Shown: piece after piece, positions 23,080-35,922 of the stretch
How the letters are laid out: each line of letters starts with the position of its first letter
How positions within the stretch are numbered: position 1 is the first letter of the stretch
Program-made: the position numbers and the translations under genes
The notes under the pieces: model-generated
The model's input: only the letters and a program-made list of their open reading frames with translations
Database searches by the model: none
Told to the model about the DNA's origin: nothing
NCBI GenBank assembly: GCA_035772405.1
Contig: JAYKKM010000439.1
Location: forward strand, 8,673,001 to 8,737,000
Length of the DNA stretch: 64,000 nucleotides
Source: Chrysogorgia sp. JL179-B06
Taxonomy: Eukaryota; Cnidaria; Anthozoa; Scleralcyonacea; Chrysogorgiidae
Direction of reading: 5' to 3'

Positions 23080-24833
23080 GTTTGATAAAAGTAATTCATT
23101 TTAGTAGAAGATTAACGTTGTTTGGTTGTCTAATCAGAACAAATACTGAATTCAGATTGGCTAAGCTACTCACTATCAACGATAGCTAAATACACTGTCG
23201 CGGTTACTCCACACGAGCCTCGAGGCGACGTGCAAATAGCGGAGATGTGTCGCGGGGACATGTTGCAGGGACAAATCCAGTCGTATGCACCATGTGAAAT
23301 CTTGTCGCGGGACAAAAAAATTTTCCCCGTATAAACAGCAACTAGTCGTTGCACCAAAATTAAAATAAACCAATCAAAGAACGTTATTTTATTTACCTTT
23401 TCCTTCTCAGGGGAAATGTCCCCGCGACATTCACCCGCGATTTGTCGCCTCGTGTGTCCTAACCTTAATGCGACGAGGTGGAGTTTTTTCGTGCAACATG
23501 CAAATCTGAAAAGCTCGTTGCAAAAAGGGACTCGCACACGGACCGCACAACTTGAAGTTTGTTTTTGCAATGCAAAAGCGTACTTGAAACCGGAAAAGTA
23601 CAAGCATAAACCTACAAGCACAATCGTATACAAGCACAAATATATAAACTCAAATTAATATACAAGTTGCACAAGTGTACAAAATCAAATATTCAAGCAC
23701 AAATGTACAAACTCAAATATACAAGCACGAATGAACAAACTCGAATATACAAGCACAAATATATAAACTCAAATATACAAGCACAAATATATAAACTCAA
23801 ATATACAAGCACAAATATATAAACTCAAATATACAAGCACAAATATATAAATTCAAATATACAAGCACAAATATATAAATTCAAATATTGAAGCACAAAT
23901 GTACAAACTCAAATATACAAGCACAAATATATAAATTCAAATGTACAAACTCATAGTATACAAGTGCAAATGTACACACTCAAATATACAAGTGCAAATC
24001 TAGTGTACAAACTCAAATATTGAAGCACAAATGTACACACTCAAGCTACGGCGGGAGACCGGGGGAAATATTTGAGCAATTAGGCCTCAGAAAGTTAATT
24101 TTGGCAATAGGATTAGGAAACATAACTCAGGGCTTGAGATTTGATCAATAAAATTTGGCCTCAGAACAGAAAATAGTCAAAATAGTAAATACAAAGATTG
24201 AATGGAAATAGAGATTGAAATATGAAATTGAAAATCCTCATTCCTCAAAATCGGTAAATCTCATGACTCATTACTGGACTTGAAGTCTTTAAATGTCAAA
24301 TGTAAATTAACTGGTGATCTAACTCTAAGAATAAAAATTAAAGACAAGTTTTATCTTATTGAGCTTGAAAACATTTCAGAACTCCTCACAAATTCAAACA
24401 ATTACTGTCTCAGTGTCTGTTTCATGTCTGATAAAGTGTCCTATTTCACTCTGTCCTATGTCACTCTGTCGCATACTGAGTATACAATTTACCAGTCCCA
24501 TTTCTTTCGTTTCTACTCTACCAGCGCGCGCGAGACCTTCTGACCCAGGTTTGCAGTTAGCTCAAGTCACTTGCAGGTAACCGGGTTACCGCGGATCCCA
24601 ACATCTGACAGGCATGTCTTACAGAGGTACTCCACTGTATCTGAAATAGCTTTACCGAGATGAAGCAAACACAAGTACAGTAACAAGGGACCTGGGGATG
24701 ACAAACATGGCCGCTGAAAGAAAAGCTCGTCAGATAAACGCATGCGTACTGTCATTCGTGTGAACCATGCTAAAGTCGCACGAAAAAGCACGCGTGACAG
24801 GGCCTTCAACCATACAGTTTTCTTTTTTTTCAG
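23080..24833. other. CLCC1 intron 2
   Basis: Contains a short inverted segment with CCCGCGACA/TGTCGCGGG motifs (23240-23460), the 26-bp minisatellite listed separately, and otherwise nothing recognised. A CTCTGTCCTATGTCA duplication lies near 24446-24470. Confidence 0.5.
23625..24045. repeat. minisatellite, 26-bp ACAAGCACAAATATATAAACTCAAAT unit class
   Basis: At least fifteen imperfect units built from ACAAGCACAA followed by ATATAAACTCAAAT, varying at a few bases. Intronic, non-coding. Confidence 0.9.
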
Positions 24834-25286
24834 GCGTTTTCTATCACAGCAACACAATTCTTCGCTAAACCTTTAGAGTATATTGCAGAAGCTTGTGGGC
24901 GAAGTTTCAAGGCGTTCTTCATTCACGTTCCTGCTCAGTGGCAACCATTTATGTTTCTTGGAATTATGATCATGTTAGTTTTGTGTCTTCTGTTAATTAC
25001 AAAGTCCCGTATTAGGTTTGGTTTTCTTGTAATTGAGCCAGCAAGTCAACCATTGAGGCGTCTACATGTAGATGATGTGTTGGCGATAGGGGGACGTATT
25101 GGAGAACAGGTGAAGAACGTTATCACAAGTGAAATACGAGGTGTGCAGGAAAGACAAGGTAATATTTCTGCTGTTCATGATGAGAAATTGGGTAAACCTG
25201 TTCATTCTCAAGACACGCGTACTCCTGGCTATGATTTGCCATTAGGTGAGGAACATCTAGAAATACTTGACACAAAGAATAACTAA
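24834..25286 (+). CDS. CLCC1: CLCC1 last exon (third membrane segment and tail)
   Basis: The acceptor is TCTTTTTTTTCAG, ending at 24833. The phase 0 reading gives 150 residues and a TAA stop. It begins 'AFSITATQFFAKPLEYIAEA', matching the point where vertebrate CLCC1 continues after its 'NPIW.VPPTKA' stretch. A third hydrophobic segment 'FMFLGIMIMLVLCLLLI' follows, then a hydrophilic cytosolic tail ending 'GEEHLEILDTKNN'. The tail is shorter than in vertebrate proteins. Together with 18195-18347 and 22336-23079 it gives a protein of about 449 residues. Confidence 0.8.
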   Translation, partial: AFSITATQFFAKPLEYIAEACGRSFKAFFIHVPAQWQPFMFLGIMIMLVLCLLLITKSRIRFGFLVIEPASQPLRRLHVDDVLAIGGRIGEQVKNVITSEIRGVQERQGNISAVHDEKLGKPVHSQDTRTPGYDLPLGEEHLEILDTKNN

Positions 25287-25833
25287 GAAACTTGTTTTAA
25301 ACTTGTGGTATATGTAAGAGATAAATCCAGAAAACGAGGGATGTATGCTATATATACAACCCCGAGTATGCGTAGCGTCCGAGGGCTGTATATCGCTTAC
25401 ATCCCGACGTTCGAGGGATTTATTTGACTTATTTCATGATTGATGAGGTTTTCCAACAAAGTTTCGTCTATTATTCCTTGGACAAATTTTTGTCTATTAT
25501 TCCTTGGACACATTTTTGTCTATTTTTACTTGGACAAAGATTTTCCTAGTTTTTTCTTCATTTCTTATCTAATTAGTATTCATTATACAGCCCGCGGTAC
25601 ATCAAAGAAAACCGACTCAATCATGGAATATTTATCAATAATATACCAACAAAGCTCCGAGTTGGCTTGCGAGCTCATATACGGCGAGATGGAACATTTG
25701 TTTTATAATATATAGACACTCGTGGTATTTTTAGGTATTTGTTCGTGTTGTTTTATCAACAAAATATCTGATTTCTTGTTCATTCACTTTTGTAAAACAT
25801 TCCGCCATTTTGTTTTGATAAACTGGTAGTATA
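25287..25833. other. CLCC1 downstream region
   Basis: Includes a short direct repeat around ATTCCTTGGACAAATTTTTG (25470-25520). No gene recognised. Confidence 0.4.
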
Positions 25834-26163
25834 AGGGCCTGTTTATATGATCCCGGTATGTCGAGATGTCCCGGTTGCCCGAGACGTATTTCATCCCAGG
25901 TTTATATGATCTCGGTACACCGGGATGTCCCAGGTGACCGGGATGCGTGAAAATGTTGATAATAATTTCTCAATGAAATTTTGGATATTTTACCTGGTCA
26001 CATGACGTTTTAAATTTCAATTCACTTCATCCCGGTGTCTCGGTTGCTTCAACCGGGATCCCGGTCAGGCGTGATGTTCCGGTCTCCATATAAACGCAAC
26101 TGCGAAAATAACCGAATAATTATATACAAGCCGTCCGGTGTAACGAGATCATAAACAGGCCCT
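25834..26163. mobile_element. MITE with AGGGCCTGTTTAT ends
   Basis: AGGGCCTGTTTATATGATC at the left matches GATCATAAACAGGCCCT at the right. CCCGGT/ACCGGG motifs recur inside. About 330 bp, non-coding. Confidence 0.7.
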
Positions 26164-27966
26164 AAGAACCAATCAGATTGCAGAATAGCTCATATATGGC
26201 GGATGTCTAATTATACAGTTATATATACCACATTCACATGCACAAATAAAACGTGTTTTTATACATGATCACCTGTGCGACATCGCATATTGAACCTCCG
26301 CTCTGGTAGCTCTACCATCTGGGTCCGAATAGCTAAATGGTTACAGCGCTTTATAGGCGATTTGATTCCCATCTGTACTCTTTTTGAGTAATTTTTCTGA
26401 GCTAGTGATATGTCTCGTCTATCTTACCGTCTATCTTGATCGGTAATGTTGGAAGGTTCTGAAAAGAACGGTTGGAAACCTACTCCATTTACTTTACTCT
26501 TCTATTTATTTTAAAAAGAAGCACGATGCATTTCGTCTGACAACTTATCAAGTGCTACGTCAGCTAACTAATGGTCGAAATTGGACCTATATTTATAGTT
26601 GGCTAAAGTAACACGTCATGAATGACAAGTTAAAATAATGACATATTGGGGAAAAATCTTTTTGTCTGCATAAATTATGATCGGAAAGCTTAATATGGAC
26701 AGATCCCATACTTTTAATTGAAAGAAAGTGTCCGTTTGAAAGTGTCCTAAAGTTAGTGTTCGAATAGGTTTCAGCGCACCACTGTTCATTAGACAAAAGG
26801 TGCCTGGCGATGGATGAGTCACAAACAACTAACGGATTACCGGAACGGCATTGTCGTTCAGGTTGTTGACGAGATGGGTGATTTTGTTGCGAATGGCGTT
26901 AGGCCGGTGTTGCTTGATTCTAGCACTCAGCTTTTGGGTTGTTCTATCTTTATAGGGAGAACCACATTCGCATTAAAATTCATATAACACAACTTGACGA
27001 AAAAGCAGGTGGAGATTCCTTAGGAGTTGCACTGGTATAGGGACGATCTTGACGAAAATATACACCTGAGTTTACTCGCGAGAAAAGTTTCTCCGTAATT
27101 AATATATCTTTCTCAAAATTTTCCGAGATTTTACCTATATCCACAGAAGCTTTAAATAAACGGGACATCAATTTGCCGGGCCTAATGAAATTTTTCCTAG
27201 GATCTTTCGAGTACGATTAATTAATTAGCCATTTGACCAACTTGCGTTGTCATCAAGAGCTAAAAGAATCAAAACAAGTTTAAAGCCCGGTGACTATAGG
27301 TAGGGGGGGGTGAATTGGGTGGCTAGCCAAGATGGTTTAGGGGATATGGTCATTTGGGGTTTACGGTTAGTACCTATCGTCCCAGTGCAATGTATTTGCT
27401 GTTCCTTAATCCTATATGGAATACGTACTTCCAAGTACCTTTAATTTCGAAAAATAAGCTGGTAACGTGGTCAAATCGAGCGGTGGGATATCCGCGTTGA
27501 CAGAGGTATAAAAATTGTCAGGCTATTGACCAGTTCTAGATCTGATAGTAACTTGCCATCCTTTTCAAGGGCGAAATTTGTACTCTTTTGAGATCGGCCG
27601 GACATTTTATTAACAACTTGCCACCACTTTCGACAGTCATCTTTCTTAAGCATCCACCATTGATGTACATTTCCACTATGGAAAGCTCTTTGACGATCAC
27701 TAATAAGTTGCTTAATAGACGAATTGACAACTTGACAAATACGGCTTGTCAGAACTAAAAGCCAAAAGGGATGAGCCAAAAAGACCTTCCCATTTTATGA
27801 AAAATTCAGTTTGAAATAAACTCTTGTATTTGAAAGAACTCTTGAAATTATAAAAACATAAATTTACAACGCTTCCGCGTGTCTCACTTCGTTCTTGAGA
27901 TATTAATATAAAGCACGACATATTGAAAAAGCCTGTTGATGGCAGCCAGTTTAAATATTATTTCAT
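26164..27966. other. intergenic, nothing recognised
   Basis: A GGTCCGAATAGCTAAATGGTTACAGC stretch near 26322 is weakly tRNA-like. Several short minus-strand frames (26593-27921) lack motifs or splice sites. The segment 27797-27905 resembles one arm of the MITE at 35471-35922. Confidence 0.4.
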
Positions 27967-28106
27967 ATGCATGTAAATTAGCCTTTCTGGCCTGGTTACA
28001 AAGCAAAGATTATTTGGAATTACAGTCACACGAACGAGGTCAGAAAGGGTAAATGAATATAAATGAATATAAAAGAATATTAAATTTGGGTGCCGTGAAC
28101 GAGGTC
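27967..28106. repeat. dispersed repeat, copy 1
   Basis: ATGCATGTAAATTAGCCTTT begins a stretch of about 140 bp that is closely repeated at 33275-33413, including ACGAGGTCAGAAAGG and the ATATTTAATTTGGGTGCC tail. Its orientation is the same in both places. Confidence 0.75.
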
Positions 28107-28114
28107 TATAGTAA

Positions 28115-28370
28115 TGCACTAGTCAATTGAAACTACTGACCACCAGGACTATGCGGGGATTTTAACATTTTTACAGTGTTAAATATTGGTCAATTAATTG
28201 ACTCCGTAACCTTCACAATTTGCTTCAGTCATTGGGAAATTTTAAAGTATCGGGGCCATAGGGGCAGGAACATCAACAGCCAATATTCCACCGGTAGCGT
28301 GGAAATAGCAATATTTAACACTGTAAAAATGTTAAAATCCCCGTATAGTCCCGGGGCATAATGCTAGGGC
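28115..28370. mobile_element. MITE, TGCACTAGTCAATTGA family, copy 2 (right end decayed)
   Basis: Left end and interior match the element at 7599-7851 (TGCACTAGTCAATTGAAACT, GGACTATGCGGGGATTTTA, CAATATTTAACACTGTAAAA), but the last 20 bp are eroded. It is the older of the two copies. Confidence 0.7.
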
Positions 28371-28556
28371 AGTTCATCACATGCAATTGGTTCAAAGATA
28401 ACAATGAAGCTCGAAAGGGGCGATATGACGTTAATAACATAGGACCAGAACATCAAAATATTAAAACACACATGAATTTTTATGTATTCTTATTGTGAGA
28501 AAACATATTAATAAAATAACTAAATTATTGGGTATTTTTGCAAGTGATGATGACAG

Positions 28557-29000
28557 TTAAAGTGTCTATGAAGTGAAAAATTCGCTAGCAATTTTTTTTG
28601 CTTTAACGGACAAAGTAGCACGGCAAGTGCGTACAATGAAAATTTCAAGTGAATCTGCTGCATAGTCTGAGTTATCAACTCTCAAAGTTTGGCATGGCTA
28701 AATGTTTTTGGTGAAATCTGAAACGCATGGTTCGTTGTCTTGTGACGTATGCAGGTCTACTTACTATGCATAAGAACAATGGATTTGAACATTAATGATT
28801 CACCTGCATACGTCATATACCACATATATTCAATCACAGTCTTTCCCTATTTTGTAACGTTAATTTAAACTATGCCAATGGACAAACTTTGAGAGTTGAT
28901 AGCTCGAAGACTATGCAGCAGATTCACTTGAAATTTTCAGTGAGCGCTCCTGCTGTGCAAAAAAAATGCTAGCGGTTTTTTCACTTCATAGACACTTTAA
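28557..29000. mobile_element. MITE with TTAAAGTGTCTATGAAGTG ends
   Basis: Long inverted ends: TTAAAGTGTCTATGAAGTGA and its complement at 28980-29000. Further matches run inward to CAACTCTCAAAGTTTG and its complement. About 444 bp, non-coding. It ends 21 bp from the UROD stop codon. Confidence 0.8.
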
Positions 29001-29021
29001 GTGAAAGTATAACTGCCAGTG

Positions 29022-29192
29022 TCAGTTGGTTTGTAGTTGATTCAATGATTCAGAGTAAGAATGAATTGTGTCGATAAATATTTTCAGTTTTTCAGGGTCC
29101 ATGTCAGGGTATATGCCATGACCAAGGTTAGCAATATATTTCTTTGTTCCAAATGATCGAACCATACTCTTAGTTGCTTTAATAAGATCATC
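29022..29192 (-). CDS. UROD: UROD last exon
   Basis: The acceptor is TATTAATATAG just above 29192, phase 0. It encodes 56 residues and a TGA stop. It contains 'SFGTKKYIANLGHGIYPDMD', the strongly conserved C-terminal signature of uroporphyrinogen decarboxylase, then 'PEKLKIFIDTIHSYS'. UROD converts uroporphyrinogen III to coproporphyrinogen III in the cytosol, the fifth step of haem synthesis. Seven exons in this window (62102 to 29022) give 262 residues of the roughly 365 usual. The first part of the gene lies beyond the right edge. Confidence 0.92.
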   Translation of the reverse strand, partial: DDLIKATKSMVRSFGTKKYIANLGHGIYPDMDPEKLKIFIDTIHSYSESLNQLQTN

Positions 29193-31315
29193 CTATATTA
29201 ATATAAGAAATACATATTATTAAGTATTCCTTTGTGAAACCATGGATAGTAAATAGACTGGATAGGAAACTAAGATCACGTGCGACGTTTCCAGCATGCT
29301 GATTGGTTTAGACACCAGTTGATGGCGTTTGGTCGCGTGAAAACCTAGTTGCAAATCGTGACGTAACAAAAACACTAAATCGCAACGTTTAGCGATAATA
29401 CAGCTAAAAATTACAGTCAAACTGCCAAAAAATATCACAATGCCACTTTACGATGGAATATCCGACTACCATTACTCATTTTAGGCGAAAAGATCCAACT
29501 TTAGACGGTGAAAAACGCGTCCCAAATTTCAACTAAAACAACGGTAGTTTTGCGACGCCAGTTTCTTCACCACAAAACGAAAACAGCTGAAACAAAGACG
29601 AACAACATTTACCTCGATCATTTGGTCGTGGCTTAGGCAGGTTTGTAAGACGATGAAACATTTTGGAATCTCAATATAGCTACTTGAATACGAAAATATG
29701 GAGACGTCGAAGAGAAACTCAGTAAAATCTGTGTATTCGTGACATCTTCGTGACATCACGAATTGCAACTAGGTTTCCACGCTGACGTCAGCCAGTTTCC
29801 TATCCAGTCTATTTACTATCCATGGTGAAACCAACTATGAACAAGAGCTGAACAAATCCCCCTGGACCCCCTACATATGTCGTCATTTTGTGGGAGGGGG
29901 GCCCAAATGTTTTCTCGCACCACCCACGTAGTGCCACCACTGGATTTGATTGGTCGTTTTCCAACCTTTTTATCCAATCGGATACAAGAACCTAGTAAAT
30001 ATGCACTGGTTAGGATCTTGTTATATGATGGTTAGTAACCAACTGAACAGTCAATCAAAAATTAGCTTCTACCAGCTCCGCAATGACCTGCCAAAATGTC
30101 TTCATTGTGCAAAGGTTTGCGGAACCGGGCAGGAAAGGAGATAAGACCCTGGGTACGAGTTGGTTGATTTTTGAGCATGCGATCAAGAAAAAATGCGAAG
30201 CATAAAACTTAAACATGAGAACAACCTCCTATAAAACCAACTAATTCAGGTATGAGAAATTAAAAACACCCCAAATTTTTCTGGCGGCGCTTGAAATATA
30301 CAACGTGGGAAATAGCGAGTGAGAGACTAAAAGTTTTCAGTTAATTGGGTCGTTTTCAGTTACAGTAAGCTTTCAGTTAATTGGGTTGTTTTGCTTGCCA
30401 ATTTTTTTGCGAAGCGGTTTTGAGTCCCTAATTCGTACCCTGATGGGAGTCACTATTTGTACAGCAGTTCATGTTGTGACGTCACATATTTCAACACTAT
30501 TTGGTTATTTTCTAGGTACAAAACTAACCCTTACCCAAAATCAAACCTGATCCTAACCCTACTGTAATCCTAACCTTATTTCAGTTTAAAGTCGAACAAT
30601 TTGAGGAGGTATTTTTACATCACAACATATAGTGAATCTCAGATCGCAACAGAAGTAGGGGATGGCTAAAAGGATGACTCAAAAGGACCTTTCTGTTTCT
30701 GTCTGCTCTTTATTTTTTTGTTAAGTGTTAGCTACAGTATCAGTATAAGGGTTTGATTTTGAAAAATATTTCAAACCTTTACAGCAACCCTCCACCGTGA
30801 ATATATTGGGTCTGGGGCAAAATGGTAATTTCAAAGGCCGTCATCAAAAACAAAACCCAGAAAGAAAAGGAATGTGATACAGTAAACACCAGATAAGATG
30901 AACCTATACATTTTACCAAGCTACAATCACGTGCATAAATGTTGAGACACGTCAAATATTTTCAGTAAGGAATACGATACGCATTGGAAAGCGGATAGAA
31001 AATACAACTTAATTTTATGTTATCCCCTCCCCCATTTCAATGTTGCTCACTAATGATTGCCAAGTGCTAAGCACATCAAATATTTACTCAGAATCAACAT
31101 TGATCAGGGGGAGGGGGTTGAAATATCAAGTTCTACTTTCAGCTGAACCGTGAAGGCATGGCTTCCGTTGGGTTAAAGTGTCTCAAGACATTTTGCTCCC
31201 GATTGTAGCTAGCAAAACAGGTAAGATTTGATTTACTTAAATTTTCAAAGATTATTAATTATTTTACCAAGCAGAAGCAGCAGTAACAGAGTACGTGCAA
31301 TATCTAAAGTTTTAC
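29193..31315. other. UROD last intron
   Basis: Besides the MITE at 29240-29825, no coding or RNA feature is seen in this intron. Confidence 0.5.
29240..29825. mobile_element. MITE with CCATGGATAGTAAATAGACT ends
   Basis: The left CCATGGATAGTAAATAGACT and the right complement form perfect arms of about 32 bp. TGAAA flanks each side. About 586 bp in the last UROD intron, non-coding. Confidence 0.8.
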
Positions 31316-31379
31316 CTTGCTGGCATACAAATTACATGGATCAAGATTTCCTTGTAAAACATTATTAGGTGCCAATAAT
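31316..31379 (-). CDS. UROD: UROD exon (substrate-pocket segment)
   Basis: A 64-bp exon between acceptor TTATTGTTTAG and donor GTAAAA. Its first base completes an Arg codon from the previous exon. It encodes 'LLAPNNVLQGNLDPCNLYAS', the conserved 'LQGNLDP' block of UROD. Ends phase 0. Confidence 0.9.
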
Positions 31380-34300
31380 CTAAACAATAAATAATAACAG
31401 TTACAATATATAAACACTTTTTGAAAATTAACTAATAGCCCATCATTCAATTAAGTGTTTACTCTGTGCCTTTAAAAGTCTAACAAGATTACGTCAGACT
31501 AAATGACGTCAGAGTGCATTCACAAAGAAATTATTATTCCATCAGCCAGACAAAATCTGTGTATCAAATGATGGGACTAATCCCCTTTATGGTTTTCAGT
31601 TACACCAATAGGCAATATGTAAACATTCTGAAAATATGTGATGGACATTATGCAAGCGCAGTTTAATGCCTTAGGATCCAACAAATTTTAAACACTATGT
31701 TTCTGCTTACATGACTAATACGAGTGTGGACGAAATGTTTTCAATATGCTTTGTTTTTCACTATTTTTGACAAAATATAAGGAATTATTTTATAGGTTAG
31801 GCCGTTAGGCACCTACTGTTATTCAGCCTATTTACATACATTATTTGTGTGTTGGCTTAAATAAATAAATAATTTTGGTCATTTTATACTTGTCCACCAT
31901 GTTAATTTGTGCAGTTAGACCCAATCTAGTGACAGAGCTTATGATGATAATGTTCATCTTGGCTTCATGTGAATGTTAATATTTTGTAAGAGATCATTTA
32001 ATTTTAGTGTAAATATGGTTAAAATATAAGAAAATGATCCTATCTAAATATCCCTGACCCTATTCTAAAATTGGATCAAGAAACAGGAACATGTTTCATT
32101 TGCTGCAAGAACTCTCCTCTCTCTGACTGAGCTGAGCAACCCAAAGCACACTGCACAATTATGCAGCTGTTGTTCGAAATGTCGGGCCCATCTATCTTGC
32201 AAAGGAAAACTCAACCGAAATTCCCAATTATGTCCTGATCCCTAACACAAGGTATGCAGATCAGATTTTACCAACCAAATTGGTTAAATTTCGGGAGCAG
32301 TACAGCAGTTTGTCGTCATATGTATCAGAAACAACAGACTGACACGAGAAGCTACACATATGAGGAAGGACGAGTTAATGAAAGAAAATAATGCATCTTT
32401 TGCTTGAAGTTTACCAGAGACGCTCTTAATCCAGCTGTGGAGCTTCAGGCGGATGAAAGAGTGCGGAGTGAAAGAGTTATACCTGATTTCGATCCTCGAT
32501 TCCTCAGCACCCCCAAGCTCTTTACAGTATAATTTCCTGTTTATTTGGAAATCATCCATGTCGAGAATCCCTACGATGTTATCCATAATGACACCGATAT
32601 TATATACGAACGCTGATGGAAAAGAAGTTAAGCTTATATAGTCCATTTCATGCGCGCTAATGACTTCGTAATGGTTGCGTTCGTCACGCGTCACATGCCT
32701 GGGGATGTCCCCCCGGGCGGTTTAGAAATAAACCTCTTTCATAATTGGCGGCCAGTTTAAATATTCTTTTATATGCATGTAAATAAAAAAATATGAAAGT
32801 TTTGAAATTCGAAAAAATGTTTTGCTATGTTACCTTTGGAAATAAAAATATTCCTTAAATCTTGATTGAAAAAATCAGAGTAGTTGTTTATTTATTGCCA
32901 CATTTCTGCTTAAAGGTGCCGTCAAGTCCGTTCTGAGCATGTGCGACATTCCAAAGGAGGGGACCCCAGGAATGTTAATTAATGCTGTATTAGCTACGCG
33001 GCTTATGCTAATATGGCGGACGAGTTAAGTGAGCGAGCTAGTTCGGAGCCGGTTCTTCTTTACCAAGTGAAGAATTTCACGAGTAAACGTGGAGGATAAA
33101 ATCGCTAAAAAAAGCGTTATAACGCAGAAAGGATGCGACAAGGATTTACTTGTTCGAGCAGTACGCGAGATGGCGAACTTTGATGGGGGAACTATCATTG
33201 GAGATTTAAATTAAATATGAAAACAAGAACTTTATTAAAACAATTTATTAATTCAAAAAAAAGAAATTAAAATTATGCATGTAAATTAGCCTTTCTGGCC
33301 CCGTTACAAAGCAAAGATTCCTTTGAATTACAAGCACACGGACGAGGTCAGAAAGGCTAATTTAAATGTATATAAAACAATATTTAATTTGGGTGCCATT
33401 ATGAAAGAGGTCTTGACAACGCCACTATTCGAGTAGCCACGATACTGCGGGACCAGATCAAAGCGTTTTACTATATAAAACATCTTGGACATATTGGATT
33501 TGGTAAAGTCCATGGACTGGTCAGTATTTCAACTGGAGCCGCAGCGTTCAACAGCATCGGGTTCACAATGGAGCGCACTTTGCAAAGTTTGGTGAAGTCA
33601 TGAAAAAATGTGAAAGGTACAAAAAAGAAATATTCTTGAAAGTTGTAGAAGATTGTTTGACACCATATGATACTCATCGGGATGAACAGGAATTTTGATA
33701 TGAATTAAAAGAAGTGTTTCGCCACCATCTTAATTGGCCCGCTAACTTGGTCATTCACAACTGTCGATGGAACAATTAAGAAAACCAATATGTCTGCTCT
33801 GTCCATTCACTTGGAAAGTATGGTGGCCCTGGCAGCTAGATATTATCCCCGAGCCACGCGCGACACTTATCAACGGTATGGCTCTCATGCATAGGCCGAA
33901 TGGAGAGAATCATACATTTCAGGAACTGTCTGACCTGCAACATGTGTGTGCTGGAGCAGTATATCCTCCACATGGTGGAAGTTTTCCGCTATAAAGATTC
34001 CCTTTCTCTCGCAAAATATCTGATAGCGCATTTCATTAACTTTAGTTATCTTCGTATTCTTAGAATATAACTGCATGACATGTGAATTGCTGTATTTTAT
34101 TAAAAACTTGCTCTGAAACGTTCCAAGAGAGATAAAGGCGTCCCGATATCTGTGTCTCTTTTACGAGTTTGAGGTCTTTTCTCTTAGCCTGTAAGTTTGG
34201 GCACTGACTGAGTCGAATCTTGATTGCATCTGAGAGTTTCGACCTGTTTACAGTTATCGCGAGTAATGTTAAAGCATTTTTCTTCGCATGTGACGAACAA

Positions 34301-35218
34301 ATTTGGCCACGATGCTTCTTCCTTGTAGATCCTTCTCCCCACGACTCCGCCAAAAACTTCGTAAGCTTGTTTTTTATGTCGTTGCATACCAGTAGGTGTC
34401 TCCAGTGTTTTCAAATTCGCTGAATGCAACTGCATGTGAACCCTCGACTGACACGTTAAGCAGCTTTGATCGACTGATTCCTGTACAAACCGAAAACTAT
34501 CGATGCGATCACTTCTTTGGTCAGCTTGCAGAAAAGACTTAAATATGATGTAAGCTGTGAACATTCTCTACATGGAAACATATCAGAGAAAATAGAATCA
34601 GCGTTTTGCAAGGGGGGCTGAACATAAATTGCCCGAAGTTTGTTTTGTGGCCTAGAGATCGCCGTTGTTAGTACCCGAGGCGACGTTTTGTTATATATAC
34701 CTGCAAGTGTCAAACAACAACAAAAAATGTTGAAGAAAACGTAACAGTAATTAAAAGTATTGACAGACATTTGAAAAAGTAATAAAACCAAAACAAAACA
34801 ATTTTCGGACCAATCGCCGGGAAACAGAACGATTTTCGGACCGCCACGCGAGGACTTTTTGTCCAATCAAGAAGCTAAAAAATTGGACTTCGACACTTGG
34901 TATATACTTGGTATATACCAATGATATTTATTCATAATGCCTACATCTGCACCGTAGTGTTTTTCGGTGGGGTTTTGTAAAATTGAACAAAAATAGGCAT
35001 ACATGTACTTAATTAAAATTACATTGTTTACATTACATCCGAAGATTATAGTCCATAGGAAGATTATAGAGAAGGAGAATTGCTTTGTTTAAGGAGGTTT
35101 CAAATATTGTTTTGGGTTTTTCATTTTTTGTTTAGTGTAGCTTGTTGAACTATTTGGAAGCATGATGAATATTAGTAATTATATAATGTTACATTGGCAA
35201 CTGTATATTCCTTATTAC
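31380..35218. other. UROD intron with unassigned frames
   Basis: Contains the dispersed repeat at 33275-33413 and several minus-strand frames of 60-136 residues (32284-32694, 34060-34866). The last group changes frame repeatedly and is Cys-containing, perhaps a decayed transposon gene; no family recognised. Confidence 0.4.
33275..33413. repeat. dispersed repeat, copy 2
   Basis: Second copy of the sequence at 27967-28106, with a few substitutions. Confidence 0.75.
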
Positions 35219-35319
35219 CTTGCATCTTCAACTGGAACAGTCCAATCTAATCCTATCACATCATAACTACTTTGGGAGAGTTCTCCTATTCCATAGCTTG
35301 CTCCCTTCGCAAATATAAC
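35219..35319 (-). CDS. UROD: UROD exon downstream of the Polinton intron
   Basis: 101 bp between acceptor TAATTTTTAAG and donor GTAATAAG. It encodes 'VIFAKGASYGIGELS' and 'SSYDVIGLDWTVPVEDA' plus two bases of an Arg codon. The 'GLDWT' block is a UROD hallmark. The exon before it in the transcript is 23 kb away, across the Polinton, at 58457-58585; the phases match. Confidence 0.92.
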
Positions 35320-35470
35320 CTTAAAAATTACAACAAACCTTTAAATTCAGATTTAATTCCTAATTTTACAAGAAGAAAAACTTTGAGATTACAAATGATA
35401 GCGAGTGCAATTAAGGATTTACACTACGAGTGATATTTGATAATTTGCAATTTGGCAAAATGTTCAATAG

Positions 35471-35922
35471 TTCAGTTCGAAATAACTCTGTTACTTGACA
35501 GAACTTTAGAAATTATAAAGATTGGCGTTTACAACTCTTCTATATCTCATTTCGATCTTGAGATATTAAGATTTGTTTGATAAGTAAATGTCCTCACTTT
35601 GACATCATACTGCTTAATAACTTATTGAAGAAGCCTGCATATCTTGGGAATTATGTAACGAAATCATGAAAGTGTGCATGTGTGTGTCCCATGATACTAA
35701 ACATATGACTGTTACGTTTCGAGTGATTTAATTTGTTAATCCGAAAGATATAACAGGCTTTTCAGTAAGTCATTACGCAGTGTGAAATCAAAGTGAGGAT
35801 AATTTTCATATCAAACAAATCTTAATATCTCAACAACAAAGTGAGATAAGGAATATAGTTGTAAACGCCAATATTTATAATTCTATATTTCTTTCAACTA
35901 ACAAAGTTTATTTCGAACTGAA
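35471..35922. mobile_element. MITE with TTCAGTTCGAAATAA ends
   Basis: TTCAGTTCGAAATAA at the left and TTATTTCGAACTGAA at the right. The inversion continues inward through GGCGTTTACAACT and TATTAAGATTTGTTTGA. About 452 bp. One arm recurs near 27797-27905. Confidence 0.75.

Noticed and set aside
23625..24045. Possible CRISPR-like array
   Set aside because: Units are contiguous with no unique spacers, in a eukaryotic intron; it is a minisatellite.
26315..26385. Possible tRNA (CCGAATAGCTAAATGGTTACAG)
   Set aside because: No convincing B box at the right distance and no closing stem.
32038..32245. Cys-rich plus-strand segment resembling a zinc finger
   Set aside because: The Cys pattern needs a frame change at an internal TGA; no continuous frame or splice signals.
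32284..32694. 136-residue minus-strand frame in a UROD intron
   Set aside because: No recognised domain, ordinary composition, bounded by repeats; could be decayed transposon sequence, not supportable as a gene.
33767..33994. 75-residue plus-strand frame
   Set aside because: No domain or splice signal; the alternative frame over the same bases looks no better.
34060..34866. Three overlapping minus-strand frames with Cys pairs
   Set aside because: Reading frame shifts repeatedly and no conserved motif is clear; possibly a dead transposon gene, left unassigned.
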